A stretch of DNA of 44,988 bases, taken from positions 1 through 44,988 of the forward strand of contig JAEEHV010000084.1 of NCBI GenBank assembly GCA_016280955.1, given 5' to 3'. This DNA is from Candidatus Gastranaerophilales bacterium (GTDB lineage Bacteria > Cyanobacteriota > Vampirovibrionia > Gastranaerophilales > Gastranaerophilaceae). The notes under the pieces were generated by a model that saw only the letters and a list, made by a program, of their open reading frames with translations, did no database searches and was not told where the DNA came from. The translations under genes and the position numbers were made by a program. Below are positions 16,845 through 25,769 of this stretch, piece after piece (the first letter of the stretch is position 1; each line of letters begins with the position of its first letter).

Positions 16845-16875
16845 AAAAGGGTGGAGTCACCTCTGCCCTTTTATT
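16845..16875 (+). terminator. Terminator of pepA
   Basis: AAAAGGG (16845-16851) and CCCTTTT (16866-16872) enclose a loop that can itself pair (GGTG/CACC), followed by ATTTTT. Confidence 0.65.
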
Positions 16876-16880
16876 TTTGC

Positions 16881-16910
16881 AAAAAAAAGGGCTGTTAAAA
16901 ATAAAAGCCC
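16881..16910 (-). terminator. Terminator of the 79-aa gene (minus strand)
   Basis: On the minus strand GGGCT and AGCCC form a short stem followed by eight T. It lies back to back with the pepA terminator. Confidence 0.55.
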
Positions 16911-16968
16911 AAACTTGAAATTAAGATGTAAGATTATAAGAGAGTTTTATGATTGAAATTCTTGTAAA

Positions 16969-17208
16969 TTATTGTTCTATTGGTTTATATTTAGCACTTT
17001 TTGCCACTACTCCGTAGCATATCATTGTAAGTCTTTTATTCAGAGAGAGCATATTTTTGTAATGGTCAGCTGATGAATTCATAGCTGTCAGCATATCTTC
17101 TGCTGATACTTTTGAATCAAATGCATTGTCATCATGATTATCTACCTGTTCTTTTGCATATTTTTCAACAAGTAGTTTGTCAATAAAGTCTTTTGCTCCA
17201 ACTGCCAT
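16969..17208 (-). CDS. Uncharacterised small protein, 79 aa
   Basis: This soluble helical protein begins MAVGAKDFIDKLLVEKYAK and has no signal peptide. A moderately hydrophobic stretch (LTMICYGVVA) lies near the C-terminus. I recognise no family. GGGAGAACG lies 5-6 nt before the ATG. The gene carries the GCAATT-N15-ACTTTATATATA promoter block about 70 nt upstream, shared with the 303-aa and 933-aa orphans, which implies co-regulation with them. Confidence 0.55.
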   Translation of the reverse strand: MAVGAKDFIDKLLVEKYAKEQVDNHDDNAFDSKVSAEDMLTAMNSSADHYKNMLSLNKRLTMICYGVVAKSAKYKPIEQ

Positions 17209-17278
17209 AAAACGTTCTCCCTTTTTCTGCTTGAGTTGATGATTTTAATCGCCTTTTATATCTTAATTATATGTTATG

Positions 17279-17344
17279 TATATATAAAGTATTTCAATTT
17301 AAAAAAATTGCCTTTATTTCTTAAAATTATTAAGAATTGTAAAG
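17279..17344 (-). promoter_or_regulatory. Shared promoter-type block GCAATT-N15-ACTTTATATATA (copy A)
   Basis: Minus strand: GCAATT (17311-17306), exactly 15 nt, ACTTTATATATA (17290-17279). An 18-nt element CTTTACAATTCTTAATAA (17344-17327) lies 15 nt further upstream. The same block occurs at 35173 and 38982 with identical spacing. Confidence 0.6.
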
Positions 17345-17393
17345 ACAATTTTTATAATGACTTTGTTAATGTGTGCAAAAAATGTTTAGAATG

Positions 17394-17777
17394 TTACCAC
17401 TTAACTGATTCAATTAATTCGATTTCGTATCCGTCAGGATCTTTTATGAATGCAATTTTAGAACCTTTTCCTGTAAGGTCAAACGGTTCATATAAATAGT
17501 CATATCCTTCTGTATGAATTTTTTCTGTAAATTTTTCCATAGATTCTACCTGAAATGCAAAATGACCGAATCCGTTACCGATATTATATCCGTTTTTGGG
17601 GGTATCGTCATTATATGTCAGCTCTATTTGACAGGTGTTGTCTTTATCGCTTAAGAAGTACAGCCAGCAATCATCAAGTCTTCTTTTTTCATCAAGCTTC
17701 ATGTCCATTATTTCCGTATAAAATTTTAATGAAGCATTAATATCTTTAACTCTTATCATTGTATGCAAAAATTTCAT
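17394..17777 (-). CDS. gloA: Glyoxalase I (lactoylglutathione lyase-like)
   Basis: This 127-aa VOC-superfamily protein has the expected metal ligands H5, E52, H72 and E120. It also has the family segments KDINASLKFYTEIMDM and DPDGYEIELIE. Glyoxalase I isomerises the hemithioacetal of methylglyoxal and a thiol cofactor. Whether this organism uses glutathione is not visible. AAGGAG lies upstream of the ATG. Its -10 (TATAAT on the minus strand, 17814-17809) overlaps the -10 of the divergent ybgC gene. Confidence 0.85.
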   Translation of the reverse strand: MKFLHTMIRVKDINASLKFYTEIMDMKLDEKRRLDDCWLYFLSDKDNTCQIELTYNDDTPKNGYNIGNGFGHFAFQVESMEKFTEKIHTEGYDYLYEPFDLTGKGSKIAFIKDPDGYEIELIESVKW

Positions 17778-17802
17778 AACTCTCTCCTTTCTGTTTTGTT
17801 AT

Positions 17803-17818
17803 GTTATAATTATACATT
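17803..17818. promoter_or_regulatory. Overlapping divergent -10 boxes for gloA and ybgC
   Basis: The palindromic TATAATTATA (17805-17814) gives TATAAT on both strands. On the plus strand it is an extended -10 (TGT before TATAAT) only 8 nt before the ybgC ATG. On the minus strand it is about 32 nt before gloA. Occupation by polymerase in one direction should exclude the other. Confidence 0.5.
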
Positions 17819-18229
17819 ATGAAACATATATTTGAACAAACAGTTTATTACAGAGATACGGATGCTTATGGAGTTGCCTGGCATGGCAGTTATGTCAGCT
17901 GGATGGAGCAGGCAAGAGTTGAATTTTGCAGGGATATTGGTATTGATTTGGTGGAAATGAAGGAAAATGATGTTGCAATTCCTGTTACAAATCTGAATGT
18001 AAGATTCAAATCCTCTGCAATGCTGGATGAAAGAATAGTTGTTGAAACTGAAATTACAAAAATGTCACCTATTCTTGTTCAGTTTACGCAAGTTATTAAA
18101 AACAAAGAAACGGACAAGGTTCATACTATTGGTATCGTTGAGGTAGTTGCCGTAAATAACAGCGGAAAAATTTACAGAAGGATACCCGATATATTAAGAA
18201 TTCCGTGTGAAAATTCCATGTCGGAGTAA
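17819..18229 (+). CDS. ybgC: YbgC-family hotdog acyl-CoA thioesterase
   Basis: The 136-aa protein is a single hotdog domain with the 4HBT/YbgC signature DTDAYGVAWHGSYVSWMEQAR, including catalytic-type D15. Family members hydrolyse short acyl-CoA or acyl-ACP thioesters; in proteobacteria YbgC is linked to the Tol-Pal system, which is not seen here. There is no ribosome binding site. The perfect -10 TATAAT ends 8 nt before the ATG, so the mRNA is probably leaderless. The next gene starts 3 nt after the stop, beginning a six-gene plus-strand run. Confidence 0.82.
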   Translation: MKHIFEQTVYYRDTDAYGVAWHGSYVSWMEQARVEFCRDIGIDLVEMKENDVAIPVTNLNVRFKSSAMLDERIVVETEITKMSPILVQFTQVIKNKETDKVHTIGIVEVVAVNNSGKIYRRIPDILRIPCENSMSE

Positions 18230-18232
18230 ATT

Positions 18233-18976
18233 ATGCCGAGACTTAATAAATATATTGCATCAACAGGTTTATGCTCAAGAAGAAAAGCAGATGAGTTAAT
18301 TATTGAAGGCAAAGTTGCCGTTAACGGAAATATAATTACGGAATTAGGATTTTATGTTCGTGAAAAAGATAAAGTTACCGTTGACGGAAAAATTGTAAGA
18401 CCTCAGGAACTTGAATATTATAAATTTTTCAAACCGGCAGGATATATTACTACTCTTGACGATGAGAAAAGCAGAAAAACAATTTATGATGTTATTCCTC
18501 CCGAATTAAGACATTTGAAACCGGTAGGAAGACTGGATAAGGATTCGACCGGGCTTTTGATTTTAACAAATGACGGTGAATTGATTAATCAAATGACACA
18601 CCCGTCAATAAAAGTTCCAAAAGTATATATGGTTACTATAAACGGCAGATTTACCGAAAATGATGCTAAAGAAATGTTTGACGGCATTGAAATCCTGACT
18701 GATTCAGGAGATAAAAAGATTGCCTGTGCAGAAACTCTGCCTATAGAGATTTCTAATAAGTCATCAGTTATACAGGTTGTATTGTATCAGGGAATTAACC
18801 GTCAAATCAGAAAAATGTTTGCTAAACTCGGGTATGAAGTTGAAGTGCTGAAACGAATACAGCATGCAATAATTACTCTTGAAGGAATAAAAAAAGGGCA
18901 GGTCAAAGTTATAAAACCAAAGCAGGTAAAACAGTTAAAAAGCTATCTGGAAAAAATTTCTGCTGAAAATTCATAA
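18233..18976 (+). CDS. RsuA/RluB-family pseudouridine synthase
   Basis: The 247-aa protein has an N-terminal S4 RNA-binding domain (MPRLNKYIASTGLCSRRKAD, residues 1-60). The catalytic domain follows, with GRLDKDSTGLLILTNDG containing the catalytic Asp, and LYQGINRQIRKMF near the C-terminus. It isomerises uridine to pseudouridine in rRNA; RluB (23S) is the likeliest subfamily by length. It lies 3 nt after ybgC and 18 nt before coaE, within an apparent operon. Confidence 0.85.
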   Translation: MPRLNKYIASTGLCSRRKADELIIEGKVAVNGNIITELGFYVREKDKVTVDGKIVRPQELEYYKFFKPAGYITTLDDEKSRKTIYDVIPPELRHLKPVGRLDKDSTGLLILTNDGELINQMTHPSIKVPKVYMVTINGRFTENDAKEMFDGIEILTDSGDKKIACAETLPIEISNKSSVIQVVLYQGINRQIRKMFAKLGYEVEVLKRIQHAIITLEGIKKGQVKVIKPKQVKQLKSYLEKISAENS

Positions 18977-18994
18977 ATATTAAGGGGTTTTTTA

Positions 18995-19564
18995 GTGATA
19001 AAAGTTGCAATTACAGGTAATATCGCATCCGGTAAATCTCAGGTCGAACAATATATTTCAAAAATCGGGTATGCTGTTTATGACACAGATATAATTGCTC
19101 ACGATATTCTTGATGAATTGACAGATTTTTATGGTTATGACGTTTTTACAGGCGGAAAAATCGACCGTAAAAAACTTGGAGAGCTGGTATTTTCCGATAA
19201 TAATATAAAAAAGAAACTTGAGGAAATTATACATCCGTTGGTAAAGGACAAAATATTACTGCTTTTTGAACAACATAATAGTGATAAATTTATTTTTATA
19301 TCTGTTCCTCTTTTATATGAAGCAGGGTTTGAGAGTTTATTTGATAAAGTATTGCTGATAACAATAAACCCGAAATTGCAGCTTGAACGTCTGATTATGA
19401 GGAATAATTTAAATGAAGAACAGGCTAAATTAAGAATAGATTCTCAGATTAGTCAGGATTATAAAATAAATAATGCTGATTATATAATATCTAATAACGG
19501 TACATTAGAAGATTTATTCTCAAGTGTAGATAAATTTTTGGCTCAACTGGGCTCTGAACAATAA
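18995..19564 (+). CDS. coaE: Dephospho-CoA kinase
   Basis: The 189-aa protein has the Walker A motif G8-NIASGKS and the family motifs YDTDIIAHD and SVPLLYEAG. CoaE phosphorylates the 3'-hydroxyl of dephospho-CoA in the last step of coenzyme A synthesis. The start codon is GTG (18995), with AAGGGG about 7 nt upstream. It sits in the plus-strand run between the pseudouridine synthase and miaB. Confidence 0.92.
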   Translation: MIKVAITGNIASGKSQVEQYISKIGYAVYDTDIIAHDILDELTDFYGYDVFTGGKIDRKKLGELVFSDNNIKKKLEEIIHPLVKDKILLLFEQHNSDKFIFISVPLLYEAGFESLFDKVLLITINPKLQLERLIMRNNLNEEQAKLRIDSQISQDYKINNADYIISNNGTLEDLFSSVDKFLAQLGSEQ

Positions 19565-19637
19565 TTTATAATTAATAAGCGCGGATTATAATAGCATACC
19601 CTTTATTTTTGTAATAGAATACTTATTGGAGTCAGGA

Positions 19638-20969
19638 ATGAAAGAGAAAAAAGTTTATATAGAAACACTCGGATGCCAGATGAATAAATCTGATGCAGAG
19701 AGAATGTACGGAATGCTTGAACATGTCGGTTATACTCAGACAGAAGATCCGAAAAGTGCCGATATGCTTATCATAAATACCTGTTCAATTCGCCAGCTTT
19801 CTGAAGATAAAGCTTATAGTCAAATAGGTGTATGGGGAAAGTGGCGCGGCAGAGGTAAAGACAAAAAAGATTACCCCAAAATAGTTTTTGCAGGCTGTGT
19901 TGCTCAACAGGGTGGGGGTAATGTATTAAAACGGGCTCCATATGTTGATTTGGTTCTTGGAACTCAAAGACTGTATGAACTTCCAAATCTTGTAAAACGT
20001 ATAGAAAATGGTGAAAGAATTGTTTCAATAGACGAAAAACCTTATGAAGAGAGTGATATTCAGATTAACCGTGTAAAAGGTGTTAATGCTTGGGTTCCGA
20101 TTATGGAAGGATGTAATAACTTCTGTACATATTGTATTGTGCCATATACCCGTGGCAGAGAACGTTCAAGAAATCCCAAACTTATACTTGCCGAAATCAA
20201 AAAAGCTCTTTCCGAAGGATATAAAGAGATTACACTTTTGGGGCAAAATGTTGATTCCTTCGGCAAAGATTTGCCCGAAGGACAAAACTTATCCTGGCTT
20301 TTAAGGCAAATTAACGCAATAGAGGGTAAATTCAGAGTACGTTTTGTAACAAATTATCCGACAGATATTACAGATGAGGTTATTGATACTGTTATTGAGC
20401 TTGATAAAGTTTGTGAATATTTTCATATTCCTATGCAGTCGGGTGATGATTATGTTTTAAAGAAAATGAACAGAAGATATGATTATGCAACTTATAAAAA
20501 AATTTGCGACCATATTCGAACAAGGATTCCTGATGTTACAATAACGAGTGATTTTATAGCAGGTTTCCCCGGAGAAACGGAAGAACAATTTCAAAATACT
20601 TTGAATGCAATGACTGAATTGGAACTTGATTATTCCAATACGGCAGCTTATTCGCCAAGAGAAAGAACTGTAGCTGCCAAGTGGGTTGATAAATATATAC
20701 CGGAGGATGTAAAATCAGACCGTCTTGCAAGGCTCAATGAGCATAACAGAACTTGCTGCCTTGCTTCAAATAAGAAATACATTGGCAGAGAAATGGAAAT
20801 TCTTATTGAAAATTATGAAGTTCGTAAAAACGGCAATAAAGTAATAACAGGAAGAACCAGGAATAATAAAATAGTTCATATACCTTGTGAAAGGGATTTG
20901 ACGGGTGAGTTCGTGAATGTAAAAATTACAAACGCAAGAACCTGGTACTTAAACGGGGAGCTGATATAA
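19638..20969 (+). CDS. miaB: MiaB, tRNA-i6A37 methylthiotransferase
   Basis: The 443-aa protein shows the three-domain layout of methylthiotransferases. The N-terminal UPF0004 domain has cluster cysteines C13, C49 and C87. The radical SAM domain has C159, C163 and C166 (CNNFCTYC, then IVPYTRGRERSR). The C-terminal TRAM domain spans about 375-443. MiaB converts i6A37 to ms2i6A37 in tRNAs that read UNN codons. The ATG at 19638 is preferred over an in-frame TTG at 19626; GGAGTCAGGA precedes it. Alr follows after 1 nt. Confidence 0.93.
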   Translation: MKEKKVYIETLGCQMNKSDAERMYGMLEHVGYTQTEDPKSADMLIINTCSIRQLSEDKAYSQIGVWGKWRGRGKDKKDYPKIVFAGCVAQQGGGNVLKRAPYVDLVLGTQRLYELPNLVKRIENGERIVSIDEKPYEESDIQINRVKGVNAWVPIMEGCNNFCTYCIVPYTRGRERSRNPKLILAEIKKALSEGYKEITLLGQNVDSFGKDLPEGQNLSWLLRQINAIEGKFRVRFVTNYPTDITDEVIDTVIELDKVCEYFHIPMQSGDDYVLKKMNRRYDYATYKKICDHIRTRIPDVTITSDFIAGFPGETEEQFQNTLNAMTELELDYSNTAAYSPRERTVAAKWVDKYIPEDVKSDRLARLNEHNRTCCLASNKKYIGREMEILIENYEVRKNGNKVITGRTRNNKIVHIPCERDLTGEFVNVKITNARTWYLNGELI

Positions 20970-20970
20970 A

Positions 20971-22092
20971 ATGAAAAACGTCAGACAATCAAATGTAAAT
21001 ACACATAAAGATGCTTGGGTAGAGATTAATCTTGAATCGCTTGCACAAAATATTATTGAAATTAAAAAGGGAATTCCTTCAGGTAAAAAAATGCTTGGTA
21101 TAGTAAAAGCAGATGCATACGGGCACGGTTCTCAGATGATTGCTCAGACAATGCTTGCTTCCGGTGTTGATATGTTCGGAGTTTCATCCGTTGACGAAGG
21201 TCTTGACTTGCGAAGTGTTAAAATCAAAGCACCGATTCTTGTTGTTGGAGCAATTCCCGTCTGGGCAGTAGAAACTGCGGCAAAAAATGATATTGCATTT
21301 TCAATTTTTAACGATGACCATCTTGATGCGTGCAAAGAGGTTTACGAAAGAACAGGAATAAAACCAAAAGTCCATGTAAAACTTGATACAGGTATGAACA
21401 GAATCGGAGTTCGTTCTGAAGACGGTGTAAAATACATCGAAAAAGTAAGGAAAGCAAAATATCTTTCGTTTGAAGGTGTTTTTACACATCTGGCTGCAGC
21501 TGAGGAAGTTGAAGAAACAAAAAAACAAATTGACAGATGGAATAGTGTTATTGAAAACATAGATACAACAGGGCTTTTGGTTCATATTCAAAACACCGCA
21601 GCAACTTTTGCTTATGATATAAAATCGAATATGGTTCGTGTCGGAATATCACTCTACGGGCTTTATCCTGACTTACCCGATAAAATAAATTATAAACCAA
21701 AACTCAGACAGGTAATGGGTTTAAAAGGCAGAATTACAAACATACATGAAGTTAAATCCGGTGAGGGTGTCAGTTATGCGCATACATTTAAAGCTTATGA
21801 GCCGACAAGAGTTGCAACTATTCCGATAGGGTATGCTGATGGAGTGTCGAGGGGTTTATCAAATAAAATATTCGGCATAATTAACGGGCAAAAAATTCGG
21901 CAAATAGGAAATATTACCATGGATCAGATGATGTTTGATTTAGGTGATATTGATGCACAGATAGGTGATGTAATTACACTTCTTGATGATGAAAATTTAA
22001 CACTTGATTCTTGGGCAGAAATATTACATACTATAAATTATGAACTAACTTGCAGACTTAAGGTTAGATTACCGAGAGTTTATGTTCGTTAA
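20971..22092 (+). CDS. alr: Alanine racemase
   Basis: This 373-aa fold-type III PLP enzyme has the PLP lysine K46 in VKADAYGHG and the second catalytic Tyr in GEGVSYAHTF. It also has IPIGYADGVSRG and MDQMMFDLG. It interconverts L- and D-alanine for peptidoglycan. GGGGAGC lies 9 nt before the ATG, inside the end of miaB. The gene is in the ybgC-to-TonB run. Confidence 0.93.
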   Translation: MKNVRQSNVNTHKDAWVEINLESLAQNIIEIKKGIPSGKKMLGIVKADAYGHGSQMIAQTMLASGVDMFGVSSVDEGLDLRSVKIKAPILVVGAIPVWAVETAAKNDIAFSIFNDDHLDACKEVYERTGIKPKVHVKLDTGMNRIGVRSEDGVKYIEKVRKAKYLSFEGVFTHLAAAEEVEETKKQIDRWNSVIENIDTTGLLVHIQNTAATFAYDIKSNMVRVGISLYGLYPDLPDKINYKPKLRQVMGLKGRITNIHEVKSGEGVSYAHTFKAYEPTRVATIPIGYADGVSRGLSNKIFGIINGQKIRQIGNITMDQMMFDLGDIDAQIGDVITLLDDENLTLDSWAEILHTINYELTCRLKVRLPRVYVR

Positions 22093-22126
22093 CGGAAAAT
22101 GTAAAGTTGAAAGCGGAAAATTGTAT

Positions 22127-22600
22127 ATGAAAAAGAATTTAATATTATTAACGGTTTTAAGTTTAGCTGTTTCGGTTTTTGCTTTTGAGTATAAACCAAA
22201 AAATATTGATGAGAATCCGTTTGCCGGCAGTAACACTAAAACTAACATCGGCACTAATTCAGTAACTAAAAAAGCTGAACCAGCAGCACCGGAGATGCGT
22301 GAGATAAAAAATCTGGCTGAATATTTTAAGTATCTTCCACGGGAAGTACAACGTCACTGGAAACCGTACAAAGCCGAAAAAGATTACGAAATCGTTGTTC
22401 AGTTTACGGTTCATCGTGACGGTTCAATTACTGATTTGCAAATTATAGGAACAAACTATCCTAATGCAAATCAGTCAGTATTAAATGCTGTTAAGTCAGG
22501 TGCTCCGTATCAACCTCTGCCCAAGTCATTTGAACGGGAAAGTGTAAAGGCTCAGATATTTCTTGAATATCATAAGCAGCAGGATGAACAGCAAAATTAG
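22127..22600 (+). CDS. Exported TonB C-terminal-domain protein
   Basis: The 157-aa product has a signal peptide or anchor (MKKNLILLTVLSLAVSVFAF), a Lys/Asn/Thr-rich linker, and a C-terminal TonB-like domain: IVVQFTVHRDGSITDLQIIG, NQSVLNAVKSGAPYQPLP, IFLEYH. It is shorter than an energy-transducing TonB and lacks the long Pro-rich spacer, so it may be a periplasmic TonB-C protein, not an energy transducer. An in-frame ATG at 22082 overlaps alr but adds a poor N-terminus; the ATG at 22127, followed directly by the signal, is preferred. It is the last gene of the run. Confidence 0.75.
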   Translation: MKKNLILLTVLSLAVSVFAFEYKPKNIDENPFAGSNTKTNIGTNSVTKKAEPAAPEMREIKNLAEYFKYLPREVQRHWKPYKAEKDYEIVVQFTVHRDGSITDLQIIGTNYPNANQSVLNAVKSGAPYQPLPKSFERESVKAQIFLEYHKQQDEQQN

Positions 22601-22671
22601 TCAGTAAGTCATTCAGAGGTATGGTTTGCCGGGGAATCGGGCTTATTATTAATTGTTTTAATGATAAATTT

Positions 22672-22708
22672 AAGGCTAAAGTTATTGTTTTTAAATAACT
22701 TTAGCCTT
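22672..22708. terminator. Bidirectional hairpin between convergent genes
   Basis: A perfect 15-bp stem (AAGGCTAAAGTTATT and its complement) with a 7-nt loop lies between the TonB-C gene and the convergent exported-protein gene. There is no strong T run on either side, so efficiency is uncertain. Confidence 0.6.
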
Positions 22709-22738
22709 ACTTAATATTTACTGAATCAGTTTAATATA

Positions 22739-23425
22739 TTAATATACCGGAACATCGATAGGGTTATTTAGTCTGACCTTCATAATGTCACCTTTATTAA
22801 TGTAAACTTCTTCTCCCTTGCGGAACATGTCAGCTATAGAATCTCCAAACCAATATCCGGCACCGCCGAGAAATCCGCCTATAGCACAAAACGGAGTCGT
22901 TATATACTGCATTCCCGGGTGGTCAACTCCTACATCTAATCCGTATTCGGTTGCTTTTTTTGTTATATCGACACCTTTTTCAAAATTTGTTTTAACAGCT
23001 TCACCATATCCGAGGTTTTTGTATAAACCTCCGTCATAATATATTTTGTCGTTATATGATACAACCGATAAATCCAACGGAATTTGTATTCCGTTCGGTG
23101 TAACAACGTGGTCAAAGTCTATGTATAATTTAGCACCTCTCGAAAATCTTTTTGCTGATTTGATTTCAGAAATGCTTCCTCTTACAACGGTTCCTAACGG
23201 TAATATTACTGTGGTGTCTGTTTTAATTTCGTTATTAAGTGCCGCCGTAAATAAATTTCCTTCTGCACCTGATGATGTTGTAACAGGTTCTAAAAACTGT
23301 AATTCCAGTTGTGTTCCTGCTGCAACTCTTTTTGTTTTTGCATTTGCCTTAAAAGATCCGGCAAAAGCGATGCTGCTTGTTGAAAACATAGCCAAAAGCA
23401 TAAGTATAACTATTTTTTTCATCAT
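22739..23425 (-). CDS. Exported protein with a TrbI-like beta segment, 228 aa
   Basis: The signal peptide (MMKKIVILMLLAMFSTSSIAFAG) is followed by a beta-rich domain with VAAGTQLELQFLEPV, TVILPLGTVVRGSISEI and GAKLYIDFDHV. The 'large-value G-T / L-P-L-G-T-V-V-x-G' rhythm resembles the TrbI/VirB10-type fold, but that is only a resemblance. A Gly-rich hydrophobic stretch (FCAIGGFLGGAGYWFG) follows at about 180-200. The ATG at 23425 is preferred over an in-frame GTG at 23458; GAGGGAGAGAG precedes it. It is the last gene of the minus-strand run and is separated from the YibE/F gene by about 60 nt. Confidence 0.6.
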   Translation of the reverse strand: MMKKIVILMLLAMFSTSSIAFAGSFKANAKTKRVAAGTQLELQFLEPVTTSSGAEGNLFTAALNNEIKTDTTVILPLGTVVRGSISEIKSAKRFSRGAKLYIDFDHVVTPNGIQIPLDLSVVSYNDKIYYDGGLYKNLGYGEAVKTNFEKGVDITKKATEYGLDVGVDHPGMQYITTPFCAIGGFLGGAGYWFGDSIADMFRKGEEVYINKGDIMKVRLNNPIDVPVY

Positions 23426-23488
23426 TCTCTCTCCCTCTACATTAACAAATTTTAACACTTGGTGTTAATAAATGCAATGCCAAAATCA

Positions 23489-24589
23489 CTAAGATAATTT
23501 TATATCAATATCATTTTCTTCTTTTTTCTTGTATTTATGAATTAAGCAGGATGCTACGGCTGCCGTAAACGGTACGCAAATAACAATAGCAATGCTGCCT
23601 ATTAGTGCCGAGGCTATCTCTGTTACAACTGTATTCAGATTGATAAATTTGAGTAAATCTATATTCCCTGCAAGCAGCAGTAATGAAATTGAACCTCCCA
23701 AATAAACCAAAATTAAGGTGTTTGCCATTGTGCCTATTATATCTCTGCCAACATTCATGCCTGAAATAAATAATTCTTTTACGGATTTGTTGTTATCTGT
23801 TTCGTATATTTCGTTAATTGTGCTTGAAATAGACATTGAAACATCCATTACCGCACCGAGTGTTGCTATTACGATAGCGGATATTGTTATTGCTATAAAG
23901 TTAAGTTCCGGATGTGTATTATAAAGGAACATTGTATTTTCATCCGCAAAACCTGTCAAATGTGCAGTAATCATGGTTATGCTTGCCAAAATTGTCGCAA
24001 ATAAAAGACTTAAAATCGTGCCAAGTGCTGCCGATGTACTTTTGGCATTAAATCCGCCTACAAGATACATTGTTGCCGCTGTTGATAATATACAAACCAA
24101 AAGTGTTCCGATAACAGGATTAATTCCGAAAAGTATTATCGGGGAAAGTATGTGGGTTATTAAGAATACAGATATAATAATTGAAACTAAACTGTATAAA
24201 CCTTTCTTTCTGCCGACATAAATAAGAAGACCGCAGAAAATTGCCGTAAGCCAAACCAGTGTCCCTGCTCTTTTAATGTCAGAAATGGAAAATTCGATTC
24301 CGTTTCCGTTATCTTCTGCGTGCAAAATTACTTTTGTTCCTTTTTTTAATCGTATATCATAATACGGATTCCCGGAAAGTGCATTTTCAAGTACAATATT
24401 TTCCCCCCTAAATTCGCCCGTCAGAATTTTAATTTCCGCTTTTTGTTTTGTTTGTGTAATTCCGTCATCAGTGTCTATGTAGGTTACGTTTTGTACGATT
24501 CCGGTTTCGGACGGAAGAATAACGGGTTCTTCTGCAAAAACCGGTAATAAAATGAAAAATGACAGAATTAATAATAATATTCGTTTCAT
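23489..24589 (-). CDS. YibE/F-family membrane protein
   Basis: The 366-aa protein has a signal-like N-terminus (1-19), an extracytoplasmic beta domain of about 90 residues (20-108) with KAEIKILTGEFRGENIVLEN, then seven or eight membrane segments from residue 110 on. The conserved core reads GRKKGLYSLVSIIISV, ATLGAVMDVSMSISST and GRDIIGTMANTLILVYLGG, typical of YibE/F proteins. The function of this family is not firmly established; multidrug or peptide export has been suggested. It is downstream of ruvB on the same strand, with a gap of about 55 nt. Confidence 0.8.
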   Translation of the reverse strand: MKRILLLILSFFILLPVFAEEPVILPSETGIVQNVTYIDTDDGITQTKQKAEIKILTGEFRGENIVLENALSGNPYYDIRLKKGTKVILHAEDNGNGIEFSISDIKRAGTLVWLTAIFCGLLIYVGRKKGLYSLVSIIISVFLITHILSPIILFGINPVIGTLLVCILSTAATMYLVGGFNAKSTSAALGTILSLLFATILASITMITAHLTGFADENTMFLYNTHPELNFIAITISAIVIATLGAVMDVSMSISSTINEIYETDNNKSVKELFISGMNVGRDIIGTMANTLILVYLGGSISLLLLAGNIDLLKFINLNTVVTEIASALIGSIAIVICVPFTAAVASCLIHKYKKKEENDIDIKLS

Positions 24590-24644
24590 TTTCTTTACTT
24601 TAACCTCACTTCTAACTATTAGCGGAATGAATTATATTCAGATA

Positions 24645-25715
24645 TCAGAAAAGTTTTGTCTGCTCTGACGGCAACTTTTGACCTAAATGTCTGTATCCTT
24701 CAGGCGAAACTTTACGGCCTCTGGGTGTTCTCTGAAGCAATCCCGCCTGAAGTAAGTATGGCTCGCACACATCTTCTATTGTTCTGACATCTTCACTCAA
24801 TGCTGCTGCGATTGTTTCAATACCGACAGGTCCGCCGTCATATTTGTCAATTATTAAACTTAATAATGCTCTGTCAGTTGTATCAAGTCCGAATTCATCG
24901 ATTTTAAGCATATCTAACGATTCATTTGCTATATTTTCATCGATTGTTCCGTTATATTTTACTAATGCGAAATCCGAAACTCTTTTTATCAGCCTGTTTG
25001 CAATTCTCGGTGTTCCTCTTGAACGTTTTGCGATAGCAATGGCTCCGTCTTTTGTAATTTTTATATCAAGAATTTCTGCAGTTCTTTCAATAACTTTAGC
25101 CAGTTCCTCAGTTGTGTAAAACTCAAGACGATGTATTATGCCGAATCTGTCCCTAAGCGGCCCCGACAGCTCACCGGCTTTTGTAGTTGCTCCTATTAGT
25201 GTAAATTTAGGAAGCGGAACACGTAATGTTTTTGCGGTTTGACTTTTCCCCGTTGTCATATCTAGTGTAAAGTCCTCCATAGCAGGATAAAGAATCTCCT
25301 CCGCTACTTTGTTTAATCGGTGTATTTCATCAATAAAAAGTATTTCTCCGCCCTTGAGTGACATTAAAATACCTATGATATCCCTTGGTCTTTCAAGTGC
25401 CGGAGCTGAAGTGATTTTAATATCTACACCCATATTTGCGGCAATTACACCGGCAATAGTGGTTTTTCCCAGTCCGGGCGGTCCGTAAAACAGCATGTGA
25501 TCAAGTGGTTTTTCCCTTAGTTTAGCGGCTTCAATTGTAATTTTAAGAGTTTCTTTCAGTGCCGATTGCCCGATATAGCTTTCAAAAGTCTTTGGTCTTA
25601 TGCTGTTTTCAAATGTTTTGTCATATTCTATGTTTTCAGGCTTAATTATAGGGTTCTTTTTTGATTGAGAGCCCTTGTTGTTATTAAAAACCCCGTTGTC
25701 CGATAAAATAGTCAT
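24645..25715 (-). CDS. ruvB: RuvB Holliday-junction branch-migration helicase
   Basis: The 356-aa AAA+ ATPase has Walker [10 protein letters not shown], Walker [10 protein letters not shown], sensor 1 GATTKAG, the arginine finger region GPLRDRFG and the C-terminal winged helix with QRTPRGR. It pumps DNA through the RuvA tetramer during recombinational repair. RuvA and RuvC are not nearby. The N-terminus has a 30-residue Asn/Lys-rich extension ([14 protein letters not shown]). No ribosome binding site is present; an extended -10 (TGATATAAT) ends 6 nt before the ATG, so this is probably a leaderless message. Confidence 0.95.
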   Translation of the reverse strand: MTILSDNGVFNNNKGSQSKKNPIIKPENIEYDKTFENSIRPKTFESYIGQSALKETLKITIEAAKLREKPLDHMLFYGPPGLGKTTIAGVIAANMGVDIKITSAPALERPRDIIGILMSLKGGEILFIDEIHRLNKVAEEILYPAMEDFTLDMTTGKSQTAKTLRVPLPKFTLIGATTKAGELSGPLRDRFGIIHRLEFYTTEELAKVIERTAEILDIKITKDGAIAIAKRSRGTPRIANRLIKRVSDFALVKYNGTIDENIANESLDMLKIDEFGLDTTDRALLSLIIDKYDGGPVGIETIAAALSEDVRTIEDVCEPYLLQAGLLQRTPRGRKVSPEGYRHLGQKLPSEQTKLF

Positions 25716-25769
25716 ATCAAAATTATATCATAAATTGTATAGCAGAATGCAAATGTTAAAATGCGGTTG

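Noticed and set aside
22082..22126. Earlier ATG of the TonB-C protein overlapping alr
   Set aside because: It would put 15 polar residues before a well-formed signal peptide that starts at 22127.
22672..22708. Hairpin containing TAAAGTT considered as a sigma-28 -35
   Set aside because: It belongs to a perfect 15-bp stem between convergent genes and has no GCCGATAA downstream.
24844..25119. Open frame antisense to ruvB
   Set aside because: It lies wholly inside ruvB, shows no ribosome binding site and has a shadow-type composition.
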